Source: a bacterium (GTDB lineage Bacteria > Bacillota > Bacilli > Lactobacillales > Streptococcaceae). Taken from it: a DNA stretch of 64,000 nt. Position 1 is the first letter of the stretch; each line of letters begins with the position of its first letter. Below the pieces are notes generated by a model that ran no database searches, had not been told where the DNA came from, and was given only the letters and a program-made list of their open reading frames with translations. The DNA is taken from NCBI GenBank assembly GCA_905221375.1, contig CAJNCY010000007.1, positions 85,167 through 149,166 on the forward strand. The letters run 5' to 3'. A program made the translations under genes and the position numbers. Below are positions 8,781 to 19,000 of the stretch, one piece after another.

Positions 8781-10127
8781 ATGCCAATCACAGCTGCAGA
8801 TATTCGTCGTGAAGTCAAGGAAAAAAATGTTACCTTTATCCGTCTCATGTTCTCAGATATTTTGGGAACCATGAAAAACGTCGAAATTCCTGCTACAGAT
8901 GAACAGTTAGATAAAGTCTTGTCAAATAAGGCTATGTTTGATGGATCTTCTATTGAAGGTTTTGTACGTATCAATGAGTCAGATATGTACTTGCATCCTG
9001 ACTTGGATACATGGACAGTCTTCCCTTGGGGAGATGAAAATGGAAGTGTTGCAGGTTTGATCTGTGATGTCTATACAACAGAAGGTGAACCATTTGCAGG
9101 TGACCCTCGTGGCAATTTGAAACGTGCTCTTCGTCACATGGAAGAAGTGGGATTCAAATCTTTCAACCTTGGTCCAGAGCCAGAATTCTTCCTATTTAAG
9201 TTGGATGAAAATGGGGACCCAACACTTGAAGTAAATGACAAAGGTGGCTACTTTGATTTGGCGCCTACTGACCTTGCGGACAATACACGTCGTGAGATTG
9301 TCAATGTCTTGACCAAAATGGGATTTGAAGTAGAAGCGAGTCACCACGAGGTTGCGGTTGGACAACACGAAATTGACTTCAAGTACGATGAAGTTCTCCG
9401 TGCTTGTGATAAGATTCAAATCTTTAAGCTAGTTGTTAAAACCATTGCTCGCAAACATGGCCTTTACGCAACTTTTATGGCTAAACCAAAATTTGGTATT
9501 GCTGGATCAGGTATGCACTGTAATATGTCCTTGTTTGATGCAGAAGGAAATAACGCCTTCTTTGATCCAAATGATCCAAAAGGAATGCAGTTGTCAGAAA
9601 CAGCCTACCATTTCCTTGGCGGTTTGATTAAGCATGCTTACAACTATACTGTTATCATGAACCCAACGGTTAACTCGTACAAACGTTTGGTTCCAGGTTA
9701 TGAAGCGCCTGTTTACATTGCTTGGGCTGGTCGTAATCGTTCGCCACTTGTGCGCGTGCCTGCTTCACGTGGTATGGGAACTCGTCTTGAGTTGCGTTCG
9801 GTGGACCCAATGGCTAACCCATACATCGCTATGGCAGTTCTGTTAGAAGTTGGTTTGCATGGTATTGAAAACAAAATCGAAGCACCAGCTCCTATCGAAG
9901 AAAATATCTACATCATGACAGCTGAAGAGCGTAAGGAAGCTGGTATTACAGACCTTCCATCAACTCTTCACAACGCTTTGAAAGCTTTGACTGAAGATGA
10001 AGTTGTCAGAGCGGCTCTTGGAGAACATATTTATACTAGTTTCCTTGAAGCCAAACGAATCGAATGGGCAAGTTATGCAACCTTCGTTTCACAATGGGAA
10101 ATTGATAACTATTTAGATCTTTATTAA
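8781..10127 (+). CDS. glnA: Glutamine synthetase type I
   Basis: A 448-residue enzyme of the GSI-alpha size class (no adenylylation insert). It condenses glutamate and ammonia with ATP. Family motifs include [10 protein letters not shown] near residue 54, the ATP-binding [16 protein letters not shown] and the [13 protein letters not shown] region. In Gram-positives its feedback-inhibited form stimulates GlnR. It is second in the glnRA operon with AAGGAG before the ATG, and a terminator follows. Confidence 0.97.
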   Translation: MPITAADIRREVKEKNVTFIRLMFSDILGTMKNVEIPATDEQLDKVLSNKAMFDGSSIEGFVRINESDMYLHPDLDTWTVFPWGDENGSVAGLICDVYTTEGEPFAGDPRGNLKRALRHMEEVGFKSFNLGPEPEFFLFKLDENGDPTLEVNDKGGYFDLAPTDLADNTRREIVNVLTKMGFEVEASHHEVAVGQHEIDFKYDEVLRACDKIQIFKLVVKTIARKHGLYATFMAKPKFGIAGSGMHCNMSLFDAEGNNAFFDPNDPKGMQLSETAYHFLGGLIKHAYNYTVIMNPTVNSYKRLVPGYEAPVYIAWAGRNRSPLVRVPASRGMGTRLELRSVDPMANPYIAMAVLLEVGLHGIENKIEAPAPIEENIYIMTAEERKEAGITDLPSTLHNALKALTEDEVVRAALGEHIYTSFLEAKRIEWASYATFVSQWEIDNYLDLY

Positions 10128-10132
10128 TATAG

Positions 10133-10164
10133 AAGAAAGATTGCCTGAGGGCGGTCTTTTTTCT
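10133..10164 (+). terminator. Terminator after glnA
   Basis: AAGAAAGAttGCC pairs with GGCggTCTTTTTTCTT and runs into a T-rich stretch, immediately after the glnA stop. Confidence 0.8.
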
Positions 10165-10176
10165 TGCTTTTTATAT

Positions 10177-10215
10177 CGAGGTGTGATATATTTTTTATAA
10201 CGAGGTGCGATATAT
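10177..10215 (+). promoter_or_regulatory. Direct-repeat operator of the PadR/DUF2812 cassette
   Basis: Two near-identical 15-mers, CGAGGTGTGATATAT (10177-10191) and CGAGGTGCGATATAT (10201-10215), repeat with a 24-base period just upstream of the padR-like gene. PadR-like regulators of this size commonly autoregulate, so these repeats are the likely binding site. Function is inferred. Confidence 0.6.
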
Positions 10216-10240
10216 CGAGCTGAATAGGAGGTGGCTATAC

Positions 10241-10561
10241 ATGGAATTGACGGATAAGATTCGTCGAGTTTATCTTCCAATGACGGAAACAGGTTTTTAT
10301 ATCTTGTTCTGTCTGCAGAAGGAGAATCATGGATATGGTATTACACAAAAGGTCTGGGAAATGACAGATTCGCAAGTCTTGATTAGTCCTGGGACTATGT
10401 ATGGTACCTTGTCAAAAATGGAAAAGGATGGCTTGATTGCCTTTGTCCGAGAAGAGGAGAAACGGAAAATCTATCATATCACAGACTTGGGACGAAAAGT
10501 CTTAGATATTGAATTGAAGCGTATTGAACGACTCTATAGAAACAGTCGGGAGGAAGTATGA
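10241..10561 (+). CDS. PadR-family transcriptional regulator
   Basis: A 106-residue winged-helix protein of the short PadR-s2 class (FYILFCLQKENHGYGI... SPGTMYGTLSKMEKDGLI). Such regulators repress a linked membrane or transport gene. The ATG at 10241 is chosen because AGGAGGTGG lies 6 bases upstream; in-frame GTG 10205 lies inside the operator repeat. Its stop overlaps the start of the first DUF2812 gene, so the genes are coupled. Confidence 0.88.
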   Translation: MELTDKIRRVYLPMTETGFYILFCLQKENHGYGITQKVWEMTDSQVLISPGTMYGTLSKMEKDGLIAFVREEEKRKIYHITDLGRKVLDIELKRIERLYRNSREEV

Positions 10562-11136
10562 TGGAAAAGAAAATTGTTTACCGAATTTTTACAATTGCGG
10601 ATTATGAGAGGGAGGCTCTATACTTTAGAGAAATGCATGCTAAGGGCTGGAAACTTAGGAAAGTAAGCTATTCTATCTTATTGTTTGTAGTTAAGTATAC
10701 CTTTGAAAAGTGTTACCCTGAGCAAGTATCTTATCAGTTGGATTTTTACCCAATGGAAAAATCAGAGAGAACCTCCTATTTACAACTATTTAAAGACTGT
10801 GACTGGGAACATATTACAGACTTTAATAGTTTTTCCTATTTTAGAAAAGCACATTCTGAAATTGAATCGAATGCAGAATTTGAAATCTATAATGACGCTG
10901 CTGGGAAGTTAGCTATGGTTAATCGCATTTTAAGACTGCGATTAGTACCTGTTTTACTTTTGCTAGCCATACATATACCATTATTACTTAAATTGCTCAA
11001 TAGAAGTAATGCGTATGGTCTATGGAGTTTACTTGCGGTCGGGCTAGATGTTTTCTTGTCTTTAATCCTTTTGTTAATAGTTGCCTATATTAGCTGGAAG
11101 TTATGGCATAAAAAGAAGGAATTATCAGATTTATGA
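10558..11136 (+). CDS. DUF2812 membrane protein
   Basis: A 192-residue protein. Residues 1-115 form a soluble DUF2812-type domain (RIFTIADYEREALYFREMHAKGWKL), followed by two membrane segments near 125-145 and 155-180. The function of DUF2812 is unknown. These genes are commonly paired with PadR regulators, as here, where its start overlaps padR. A related protein is encoded directly downstream. Confidence 0.8.
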   Translation: MMEKKIVYRIFTIADYEREALYFREMHAKGWKLRKVSYSILLFVVKYTFEKCYPEQVSYQLDFYPMEKSERTSYLQLFKDCDWEHITDFNSFSYFRKAHSEIESNAEFEIYNDAAGKLAMVNRILRLRLVPVLLLLAIHIPLLLKLLNRSNAYGLWSLLAVGLDVFLSLILLLIVAYISWKLWHKKKELSDL

Positions 11137-11170
11137 TAGGATAGGTATGCTCAAAATTGGAGGGGAAGTC

Positions 11171-11683
11171 ATGATAAATAAAAAGCAATTTCGAATTTTC
11201 ACTATTCTTGATTTGGACAAGGAAGAAGAGTATTTGCATGAGATGCACTTAAAAGGCTGGAAGTATAGAACTAGTCGTTTTGGTTTTTTCTATTTTGACC
11301 AATGTCAACCAGACGATGTCATCTACCGTATCTATGATTCTAGATTTCTTAAAAAGCATAAGCGTGAACTGCAAGATTTTAGAAATAGAGATTGGGAATT
11401 GATAGAAACAGGTTTTTGTTCAATTCTTCGTAAACCAGCTTCTGATATACTTTCAGAGGATCAAGTCTATATGAGTAATAATCTCAGGTGGGAAGTTATG
11501 CGATCTAGACTTCGTTCCTGTACAGCTACTTTCGCGGGTGGCCTTGTTGTTTGTATGAGTCTATTTAAAGAAGAGCTTTCTATGTCTTTCTTCATTATTT
11601 TTCTTTTATATGCTTTAATGATTTCTTATTTAATCCATGGTTTTTTCAGACTTAAAAGGAAATACCGAATAGATGAACAGTGA
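11171..11683 (+). CDS. Second DUF2812 membrane protein
   Basis: A 170-residue protein, paralogous in its N-terminal half to its upstream neighbour (RIFTILDLDKEEEYLHEMHLKGWKY), with two membrane segments near residues 115-130 and 137-155. The ATG at 11171 is preferred because GGAGGGGAAG lies just upstream; longer in-frame options would overlap the previous gene by about 55 bases. Third gene of the PadR cassette. Function unknown. Confidence 0.78.
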   Translation: MINKKQFRIFTILDLDKEEEYLHEMHLKGWKYRTSRFGFFYFDQCQPDDVIYRIYDSRFLKKHKRELQDFRNRDWELIETGFCSILRKPASDILSEDQVYMSNNLRWEVMRSRLRSCTATFAGGLVVCMSLFKEELSMSFFIIFLLYALMISYLIHGFFRLKRKYRIDEQ

Positions 11684-11707
11684 GTTTCTAGGTCTTCAGA
11701 CTGATTT

Positions 11708-11734
11708 TTAGCACTCTTGATGAAAGAGTGCTAA
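11708..11734 (+). promoter_or_regulatory. CIRCE operator 1 of hrcA operon
   Basis: TTAGCACTC-N9-GAGTGCTAA is a perfect CIRCE inverted repeat, the HrcA binding site. It lies upstream of the -35 box of the hrcA promoter. Confidence 0.95.
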
Positions 11735-11751
11735 TTTTTTGAGTTTTTGTC

Positions 11752-11779
11752 TTGACATTCTCTTTTAAGGGTGTATAAT
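11752..11779 (+). promoter_or_regulatory. hrcA-grpE-dnaK promoter
   Basis: TTGACA (11752-11757) and TATAAT (11774-11779) are separated by 16 bases and bracketed by the two CIRCE sites, giving a strong sigma-A promoter under double HrcA control. Confidence 0.9.
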
Positions 11780-11790
11780 AGAATCATGAG

Positions 11791-11817
11791 TTAGCACTTG
11801 AGTGTGTTGAGTGCTAA
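11791..11817 (+). promoter_or_regulatory. CIRCE operator 2 of hrcA operon
   Basis: TTAGCACTT-N9-GAGTGCTAA has one mismatch to the CIRCE consensus. It lies just downstream of the -10 box, overlapping the expected transcript start and leader. Confidence 0.92.
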
Positions 11818-11843
11818 TTGATCAGACAGAGAGGAGTGATGAG

Positions 11844-12878
11844 ATGGTTACAGAACGTCAGCAGGATATTTTAAATCTGATTATTGACATCTTTACCAAA
11901 ACGCACGAACCTGTCGGATCCAAAGCCTTGCAAGAGTCTATTAACTCTAGCAGTGCAACTATTCGTAATGATATGGCGGCTCTAGAAAAGCAAGGTTTGC
12001 TTGAAAAGGCTCATACTTCAAGCGGTCGCATGCCAAGTGTTGCTGGTTTTCAGTACTATGTGAAACACTCACTGGATTTTGACCGACTGGCTGAAAATGA
12101 GGTATATGAGATTGTCAAAGCCTTTGATCAGGAATTCTTCAAACTAGAGGATATTCTGCAAGAGGCTGCTAATCTACTGACAGACCTGAGTGGCTGTACG
12201 GTAGTAGCACTGGATGTTGAACCGAGCAGGCAACGTTTGACAGCCTTTGATATCGTTGTTTTGGGGCAACATACGGCCTTAGCGGTATTTACCCTAGACG
12301 AGTCTCGAACGGTTACTAGTCAGTTTCTGATTCCAAGGAACTTCTTGCAGGAAGACTTGCTGAAACTGAAAGCAATCATTCAAGAACGTTTCCTCGGCCA
12401 CACAGTTCTGGATATTCACTACAAGATTCGGACGGAGATTCCGCAGATTATCCAGCGTTACTTTACAACGACGGACAATGTCATGGATCTCTTTGAACAT
12501 ATCTTTAGGGAAATGTTCAACGAAAATATCGTGGTGGCGGGCAAAGTCAATCTCTTGAATTTTGCTAATCTGGCAGCCTATCAGTTTTTTGATCAACTGC
12601 AAAAGGTTGCCTTGGAGATTCGTGAAGGGCTGCATGAAGATCAGATGCAAAATGTCCGTGTTGCGGACAGTCAGGAATCCTGTCTAGCTGATTTAGCGGT
12701 GATTAGTAGCAAATTCCTCATTCCTTATCGGGGAGTTGGAATTCTAGCCATTATCGGTCCAGTCAATCTGGATTACCAGCAGCTAATCAACCAAGTCAAT
12801 GTAGTCAATCGTGTTTTGACCATGAAGTTGACAGATTTTTACCGCTACCTCAGCAGTAATCATTACGAAGTACATTAA
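11844..12878 (+). CDS. hrcA: Heat-inducible transcription repressor HrcA
   Basis: A 344-residue repressor with an N-terminal winged helix (residues ~1-75, [13 protein letters not shown]...[12 protein letters not shown]) and a C-terminal GAF-like dimerisation region. HrcA binds CIRCE and is kept active by GroEL, so chaperone titration under heat stress derepresses the operon. The ATG at 11844 has GAGGAGTGA upstream and gives the standard length; an earlier in-frame codon at 11811 lies inside the second CIRCE. Starts the hrcA-grpE-dnaK-dnaJ region. Confidence 0.97.
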   Translation: MVTERQQDILNLIIDIFTKTHEPVGSKALQESINSSSATIRNDMAALEKQGLLEKAHTSSGRMPSVAGFQYYVKHSLDFDRLAENEVYEIVKAFDQEFFKLEDILQEAANLLTDLSGCTVVALDVEPSRQRLTAFDIVVLGQHTALAVFTLDESRTVTSQFLIPRNFLQEDLLKLKAIIQERFLGHTVLDIHYKIRTEIPQIIQRYFTTTDNVMDLFEHIFREMFNENIVVAGKVNLLNFANLAAYQFFDQLQKVALEIREGLHEDQMQNVRVADSQESCLADLAVISSKFLIPYRGVGILAIIGPVNLDYQQLINQVNVVNRVLTMKLTDFYRYLSSNHYEVH

Positions 12879-12904
12879 GATTGAAATCATTAAAGGAGGC
12901 GAAA

Positions 12905-13438
12905 ATGGCCCAAGATATAAAAAATGAAGAAGTAGAAGAAGTAGAAGAAGTCCAAGAAGAGGAAGTTGTGGAAACAGCTGAAGAAACAACTCCTGAGAAG
13001 TCTGAGTTGGACTTGGCAAATGAACGTGCGGATGAGTTCGAAAATAAATACCTTCGCGCTCATGCAGAGATGCAAAATATCCAACGACGAGCTAATGAAG
13101 AACGTCAAAATTTGCAACGTTACCGTAGCCAGGACTTGGCAAAAGCGATTCTCCCTTCTTTGGATAACCTAGAGCGTGCACTCGCAGTTGAGGGTTTGAC
13201 AGATGATGTGAAGAAGGGCTTGGAGATGGTTCAAGAAAGCTTGATTCACGCTTTGAAAGAAGAAGGAATCGAAGAAATCTCAGCTGACGGCGAATTTGAC
13301 CATAACTATCATATGGCCATCCAAACTCTCCCAGCAGACGATGAACACCCAGCAGACACTATCGCTCAAGTCTTCCAAAAAGGCTATAAACTCCATGACC
13401 GCATCCTACGCCCAGCAATGGTGGTTGTCTACAACTAG
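12905..13438 (+). CDS. grpE: Nucleotide exchange factor GrpE
   Basis: A 177-residue DnaK cochaperone that releases ADP from DnaK. The acidic, low-complexity N-terminus ([13 protein letters not shown], residues ~6-20) precedes a long coiled coil and the C-terminal beta domain with the family signature MVQESL...HNYHMAI...[14 protein letters not shown]. The ATG at 12905 follows AAAGGAGG at good spacing. It lies 26 bases after hrcA. A 275-base gap holding a structured repeat separates it from dnaK. Confidence 0.96.
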   Translation: MAQDIKNEEVEEVEEVQEEEVVETAEETTPEKSELDLANERADEFENKYLRAHAEMQNIQRRANEERQNLQRYRSQDLAKAILPSLDNLERALAVEGLTDDVKKGLEMVQESLIHALKEEGIEEISADGEFDHNYHMAIQTLPADDEHPADTIAQVFQKGYKLHDRILRPAMVVVYN

Positions 13439-13537
13439 GCGATTCTGACGGTTGCAGCATACATAATAGAAAACTTGTCCGAAACGACAATAAACTATGA
13501 AGAAAGATAAAAAGCAAGCCGAAGGCTTGCAAGGAAG

Positions 13538-13672
13538 ATATTGCCCGCCGTGGTGAAAGTTTCAGTAGCTTTGGCTACTGAAACAGGGGATTTTTGAGAC
13601 AATAGGCTCAAAAATAAGTGATGAAATCCCGTAGGGAGTTGCTCACGTCCCCACCACTTAAGGGAAATATCA
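13538..13672 (+). repeat. Structured 135-bp intergenic element, copy A
   Basis: An outer GATATTgCCC / GGGaAATATC stem encloses GTGGTG / CACCAC, a TTTCAGTAGC / GCTACTGAAA hairpin, and a TTTTTGAGaC...TAGGCTCAAAAA hairpin, then a third short hairpin. Related copies are at 18052-18186 and, reversed, 32842-32975. Their stems differ in sequence but keep pairing. It lies between grpE and dnaK, so it is transcribed in the heat-shock operon. I cannot name the family; its length does not suit BOX or the ~107-bp RUP. Confidence 0.8.
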
Positions 13673-13701
13673 AAAAAATCAAAATTCGAATTAAAATTTA
13701 A

Positions 13702-15537
<1,836 letters not shown>

Positions 15538-15556
15538 GATGCAAAGCCCGTTAAAA

Positions 15557-15632
15557 CCTCACAGTGAAAATAGGAAATCTGACGCAGAAACTTTAGTTTC
15601 TAGAAAGATTTGTCTTTTTCACCAAGAGGTTA
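15557..15632 (+). repeat. Long imperfect palindrome downstream of dnaK
   Basis: Nested arms CCTC/GAGG, GTGAAAA/TTTTTCAC, AAATCT/AGATTT and AGAAACT/AGTTTCT form one long interrupted hairpin of about 76 bases with a two-base tip (tt). No T-tract follows directly, so it is not a simple terminator. It may protect the dnaK mRNA 3' end or be a remnant mobile repeat. Confidence 0.6.
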
Positions 15633-15700
15633 GGGCGTGCTCAATTCAGCATTACTAGTTGGATTTTTAAAACTCGAACTAGTAAGTATAAGAAGAAATC

Positions 15701-15728
15701 CAGAGGTTGCAACCCAGCCTCTGTTTTT
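15701..15728 (+). terminator. Terminator before the DJ-1-like gene
   Basis: CAGAGG (15701-15706) pairs with CCTCTG (15718-15723), followed by five T. It likely ends the dnaK transcript. Confidence 0.7.
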
Positions 15729-15751
15729 CGATAAAATAGAGGATGTTGCGT

Positions 15752-16384
15752 ATGAAAAAAGTACTTTGTATCATTTATCCTAATTTCTCTCTTTATGAGA
15801 TAACCACTTTAACGAGTACTTTAGCTCTGTCTTTTGATATCACGATTGATTATGTAGCTTCTGAGAATTCGATAGTGGTCTCTGAGGATGGTTTGTCCTG
15901 TCAACCGACGAAAACATTGGATCAGATCCGTATAGAAGATTATTCTTGTGTGATTTTGCCAGGAATGGTAAATATAGGTCCTGCTCTACAAGATGAGAAA
16001 TTGATCTCGTTTTTGAGAAGTCTTAATGAGCAAGATATCCTAATTGCAGCCATTTCTTCAGCGCCCCTTTTATTGGCGAAAGCAGGCTTGTTGAACGACA
16101 CGAAATTTACAGGTGGAATTTGGCAAAACTTCTTTGACTATTTTGAATTTCTTCCACGTGAGAATTTCCAACCGAAAGTTCTTGTCCAAGATAAACAAAT
16201 CATTACGGCTATCGGTTTTGCACATCTAGAGTTTGCAAGAAAAGTGATTCTTGGTCTAGGTTTGGCAGAAAATACTGACAACTACTTTAAAGAACAGAAC
16301 GAATATTCAGAAGAGGATTTGATTTTTACCTTATCGGACAAAGAGTTTGATGAAGTGAAGCAGATTATAGAAAATACCCTCTAA
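15752..16384 (+). CDS. DJ-1/PfpI-family protein
   Basis: A 210-residue protein of the DJ-1/PfpI superfamily (class I glutamine-amidotransferase-like fold). It begins with KKVLCIIYPNFSLYEI, has an acidic strand-turn near residue 70 (VILPGM), and carries the region IAAISSAPLLLAKAGLL where the usual nucleophile Cys appears to be Ser/Ala. That loss of the cysteine argues against a classical protease or glyoxalase role. The ATG at 15752 is chosen over a TTG at 15743. It sits between dnaK and dnaJ behind its own GATAAAAT -10-like box. Exact function unknown. Confidence 0.75.
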   Translation: MKKVLCIIYPNFSLYEITTLTSTLALSFDITIDYVASENSIVVSEDGLSCQPTKTLDQIRIEDYSCVILPGMVNIGPALQDEKLISFLRSLNEQDILIAAISSAPLLLAKAGLLNDTKFTGGIWQNFFDYFEFLPRENFQPKVLVQDKQIITAIGFAHLEFARKVILGLGLAENTDNYFKEQNEYSEEDLIFTLSDKEFDEVKQIIENTL

Positions 16385-16403
16385 TGATTTACTTATAAAT
16401 TAT

Positions 16404-16549
16404 AGAAAGGAATAAGGGTGTTCGTAACTGAACACGGGTTCCAGAAATTCTGATTCAATATAAAAGAAAGGAATTGAACCCGACCTAAATGGTGGTTCCG
16501 TTCCGCAACAATAACAGAAAGGAATAAGGGTGTTCAGGGAATTGAACAC
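16404..16549 (+). repeat. Local repeat cluster upstream of dnaJ
   Basis: A perfect 20-base direct repeat (AGAAAGGAATAAGGGTGTTC) occurs at 16404-16423 and 16516-16535. Each copy leads into a GTGTTC...GAACAC stem (16418-16435; 16530-16549). A third AGAAAGGAAT box is at 16465. A GGGTTC...GAACCC stem (16436-16441 / 16476-16481) lies between. The boxes contain Shine-Dalgarno-like AGGA but no long reading frame follows them. Confidence 0.75.
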
Positions 16550-16555
16550 GGGCTA

Positions 16556-16630
16556 CGGACTGTGCCAAAAAGATAGTTTTTTCTAGGACGCAAGCGTCCG
16601 TCGTCAAAACCCCTATTTTGGCTGTGTCCG
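16556..16630 (+). other. Structured leader element before dnaJ
   Basis: CGGAC (16556-16560) pairs with GTCCG (16626-16630), and CCAAAA pairs with TTTTGG inside it. A GGACG-CAAG-CGTCC hairpin occupies the centre. It ends about 25 bases before the dnaJ ATG, so it may be a 5' UTR structure. Function is unknown. Confidence 0.55.
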
Positions 16631-16655
16631 TTTGACGCCCTTTGTATCTTGAATT

Positions 16656-17795
16656 ATGAACAATACTGAATTTTATGATCGTCTGGGGGTGTCAAAAAAC
16701 GCTTCGGCAGACGAGATCAAAAAGGCTTATCGTAAGCTTTCCAAAAAATACCACCCAGATATCAACAAGGAGCCTGGTGCTGAGGAAAAGTACAAGGAAG
16801 TTCAAGAAGCCTATGAGACTTTGAGTGACGACCAAAAACGGGCTGCCTATGATCAATATGGTGCGGCTGGTGCCAATGGTGGCTTTGGAGGCTTCGGTGG
16901 TGGAGCTGGCGGTTTCAATGGGGCAGGTGGCTTCGGTGGTTTTGAGGACATCTTCTCAAGTTTCTTCGGCGGAGGCGGTGCTTCGCGCAATCCAAACGCT
17001 CCTCGTCAAGGGGATGACCTCCAATACCGTGTGAATTTGACCTTTGAAGAAGCTATTTTCGGAGCTGAAAAAGAAGTCAAGTACAACCGTGAAGCAAGCT
17101 GTCGTACATGTAATGGCTCAGGTGCTAAGCCAGGAACAAGTCCAGTCACTTGTGGACGCTGTCATGGCGCTGGTGTTATTAACGTCGATACGCAGACTCC
17201 GCTTGGTATGATGCGTCGCCAAGTAACCTGTGATGTCTGTCATGGTCGCGGAAAAGAAATCAAAGATCCATGTACAACCTGTCACGGAACTGGTCATGAG
17301 AAACAAGCTCATAGCGTACATGTGAAAATCCCTGCTGGCGTGGAAACAGGTCAACAAATTCGCTTAGCAGGTCAAGGTGAAGCTGGCTTTAATGGTGGAC
17401 CTTATGGTGACTTGTATGTAGTAGTTTCTGTGGAAGCCAGCGACAAGTTTGAACGTGAAGGAACGACTATCTTCTACAATCTCAACCTCAACTTCGTCCA
17501 AGCGGCTCTGGGTGATACAGTAGATATTCCAACTGTTCACGGTGATGTTGAATTGGTTATCCCAGAGGGAACTCAGACTGGTAAGAAATTCCGTCTACGT
17601 GGCAAAGGAGCTCCGAGTCTTCGTGGTGGTGCAGTTGGTGACCAATATGTTACCGTTAATGTCGTAACACCGACGGGCTTAAACGACCGTCAAAAAGCAG
17701 CCTTGAAAGAATTCGCAGCTGCTGGTGACTTGAAAGTAAATCCAAAGAAAAAAGGCTTCTTTGACCATATTAAAGATGCCTTTGAAGGAGAATAA
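16656..17795 (+). CDS. dnaJ: Chaperone DnaJ (Hsp40)
   Basis: A 379-residue type I J-protein. The J domain with the HPD motif (KYHPDI) occupies residues ~5-70, a Gly/Phe-rich linker ~70-115, then four zinc-binding repeats ([32 protein letters not shown]) and the C-terminal substrate domains. It stimulates DnaK ATPase and delivers clients. Unusually long, repeat-filled DNA and a DJ-1-like gene separate it from dnaK. No CIRCE is seen directly in front, and no strong Shine-Dalgarno stands at the ATG. Confidence 0.97.
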   Translation: MNNTEFYDRLGVSKNASADEIKKAYRKLSKKYHPDINKEPGAEEKYKEVQEAYETLSDDQKRAAYDQYGAAGANGGFGGFGGGAGGFNGAGGFGGFEDIFSSFFGGGGASRNPNAPRQGDDLQYRVNLTFEEAIFGAEKEVKYNREASCRTCNGSGAKPGTSPVTCGRCHGAGVINVDTQTPLGMMRRQVTCDVCHGRGKEIKDPCTTCHGTGHEKQAHSVHVKIPAGVETGQQIRLAGQGEAGFNGGPYGDLYVVVSVEASDKFEREGTTIFYNLNLNFVQAALGDTVDIPTVHGDVELVIPEGTQTGKKFRLRGKGAPSLRGGAVGDQYVTVNVVTPTGLNDRQKAALKEFAAAGDLKVNPKKKGFFDHIKDAFEGE

Positions 17796-17798
17796 AGT

Positions 17799-17825
17799 AA
17801 AAAAAGAGCCGTCGGGCTCTTTTTT
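17799..17825 (+). terminator. Terminator after dnaJ
   Basis: A-rich arm, AAGAGCC-GTCG-GGCTCTT and a T run form a symmetrical, potentially bidirectional terminator directly after the dnaJ stop. Confidence 0.88.
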
Positions 17826-17895
17826 AAGTGTAAACAAGCCATATCCCGTCAATTATACACCACAATTTAGACAACGCATTCACCATTTCATAACT

Positions 17896-18036
17896 AATAC
17901 TCTTCGAAAATCTCTTCAAACCGCGTCAACGTTATATGTGACTGACTTCGTCAGTCTTATCTACAACCTCAAAACAGTGTTTTGAGCAACCTGCGACTAG
18001 TTTCCTAGTTTGATTTTTGATTTTCATTGAGTATAA
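17896..18036 (+). repeat. BOX element
   Basis: Begins AATACTCTTCGAAAATCTC, includes a GACTGACTTCGTCAGTC hairpin and an AAACAGTGTTTTGAGCAACC segment, and ends TTGATTTTCATTGAGTATA. It is the BOX family with a different internal boxB than the copy at 4457. It stands directly beside structured element copy B. Confidence 0.88.
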
Positions 18037-18051
18037 ATCAAATACTTTCCC

Positions 18052-18186
18052 AGACTTTCCGCCGTAATGAAAACACCTGTAACAGTTTGATTTCAGGTGT
18101 TCGGAAACTTTGAGACCTAGGCTCAAAGTTTAGGTATGGAACTTCGAAGAAGGTCGCTACCGTCCGTCATTACTTAAGGAAAGTCT
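18052..18186 (+). repeat. Structured 135-bp intergenic element, copy B
   Basis: Outer stem AGACTTTCC / GGAAAGTCT is perfect. Inside are GTAATGA / TCATTAC, an AACACCTG / CAGGTGTT hairpin, AACTTTGAGaC-cTa-GGCTCAAAGTT, and a CTTC-GAAG hairpin. Compared with copies A and C, the arms changed on both sides (GTGGTG/CACCAC became GTAATG/CATTAC; TTTTTGAG/CTCAAAAA became AACTTTGAG/CTCAAAGTT), which is compensatory change. Confidence 0.8.
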
Positions 18187-18203
18187 TAAAAAATCTATAA
18201 ACT

Positions 18204-18227
18204 AAAAAGAGCCGTTGGGCTCTTTTT
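18204..18227. terminator. Bidirectional terminator between element B and the YtxH-like gene
   Basis: AAAAAGAGCC-GTTG-GGCTCTTTTT is symmetrical with A and T tracts, and would end transcripts from both sides. Confidence 0.8.
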
Positions 18228-18513
18228 ACTTATCTTCAATTTCCTGTGTTTCTTTGATGACAGCTAGTCTAGTCTGGATATCTTTTTCCAAGACCTTAAA
18301 CTTGTAAGTCAGGTCTTCTTGGTATTCCTTGATGAGTTCTTTTTGCTGGTCGATGATTTGCAGGCTGTTTTGGATAATATCCACATCGTCCTTGATAGCT
18401 TGAACGCGGTCAGTGGTATTCAAGACTTCATCTGTGATAGTTTGGCGATTTTTTGTGACCAGATAACTTCCTGCTGCAGCTCCTGCAAATAGCAGTAGAT
18501 TAGATAATTTCAT
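18226..18513 (-). CDS. YtxH-like small membrane-anchored coiled-coil protein
   Basis: A 95-residue protein with a short N-terminal hydrophobic segment (LLLFAGAAAGSYLVT, residues ~6-20) followed by a charged helical coiled coil. This is the layout of YtxH/YhaH general-stress membrane proteins. It follows the HIT gene by about 10 bases on the same strand and is probably co-transcribed with it. Function is not established. Confidence 0.75.
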   Translation of the reverse strand: MKLSNLLLFAGAAAGSYLVTKNRQTITDEVLNTTDRVQAIKDDVDIIQNSLQIIDQQKELIKEYQEDLTYKFKVLEKDIQTRLAVIKETQEIEDK

Positions 18514-18522
18514 GGCAACTCC

Positions 18523-18933
18523 TTAGGCGTTTTTGATAGTTTCAGCGACTTGAGCGAGTTTGTCAAAGTCTGGTTCGTGGGCGATAAAATCAATCTTGAA
18601 GTCATCGTCTGCGCTGTAGCGAGGTACGAGGTGAACATGGGTATGAAAAACTGTTTGTCCTGCGATTTCTTCACAGTTGGCAATGATATTCATACCAGTA
18701 GCCTTGGTAGCTTTCATGACTTTTTGAGCTACTTTTGGTACTTGGGCAAAGAGTTGGCTGGCGCTAGTAGCGTCCATTTCCAAAAGATTGCGATAGTGCT
18801 CTTTTGGTACGACCAAGGTGTGTCCAGGTGTTACTTGAGAGATATCAAGAAAGGCAAGGACCTGCTCATCTTCATATACTTTTGAAGCAGGAATTTCCCC
18901 TGCAATGATTTTACAAAAAATGCAATCTGACAT
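18523..18933 (-). CDS. hit: HIT-family nucleotide hydrolase/transferase
   Basis: A 136-residue histidine-triad protein with the catalytic VFHTHVHLVPR (His-x-His-x-His-xx) near residue 100 and an N-terminal CIFCKIIAGEIPASKVYED typical of the Hint/HIT branch, including a CxxC. Members cleave nucleotide phosphoramidates. In streptococci and bacilli hit stands beside the ecs ABC genes, as here, where it is divergent from them. Confidence 0.93.
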   Translation of the reverse strand: MSDCIFCKIIAGEIPASKVYEDEQVLAFLDISQVTPGHTLVVPKEHYRNLLEMDATSASQLFAQVPKVAQKVMKATKATGMNIIANCEEIAGQTVFHTHVHLVPRYSADDDFKIDFIAHEPDFDKLAQVAETIKNA

Positions 18934-19000
18934 AAAATCTACCTCTACTGTATTGAATTTTGATATAATATAGCTACATTATACCAGATTTGGAGAAAAT

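Noticed and set aside
12917..12980. Short tandem GAAGTAGAA-like repeats at the grpE start, CRISPR-like at first sight
   Set aside because: They simply encode Glu/Val-rich low complexity in GrpE; no spacers and no conserved repeat unit.
16860..17000. GGTGGC-rich repetitive stretch
   Set aside because: This is the Gly/Phe linker of DnaJ, a normal family feature.
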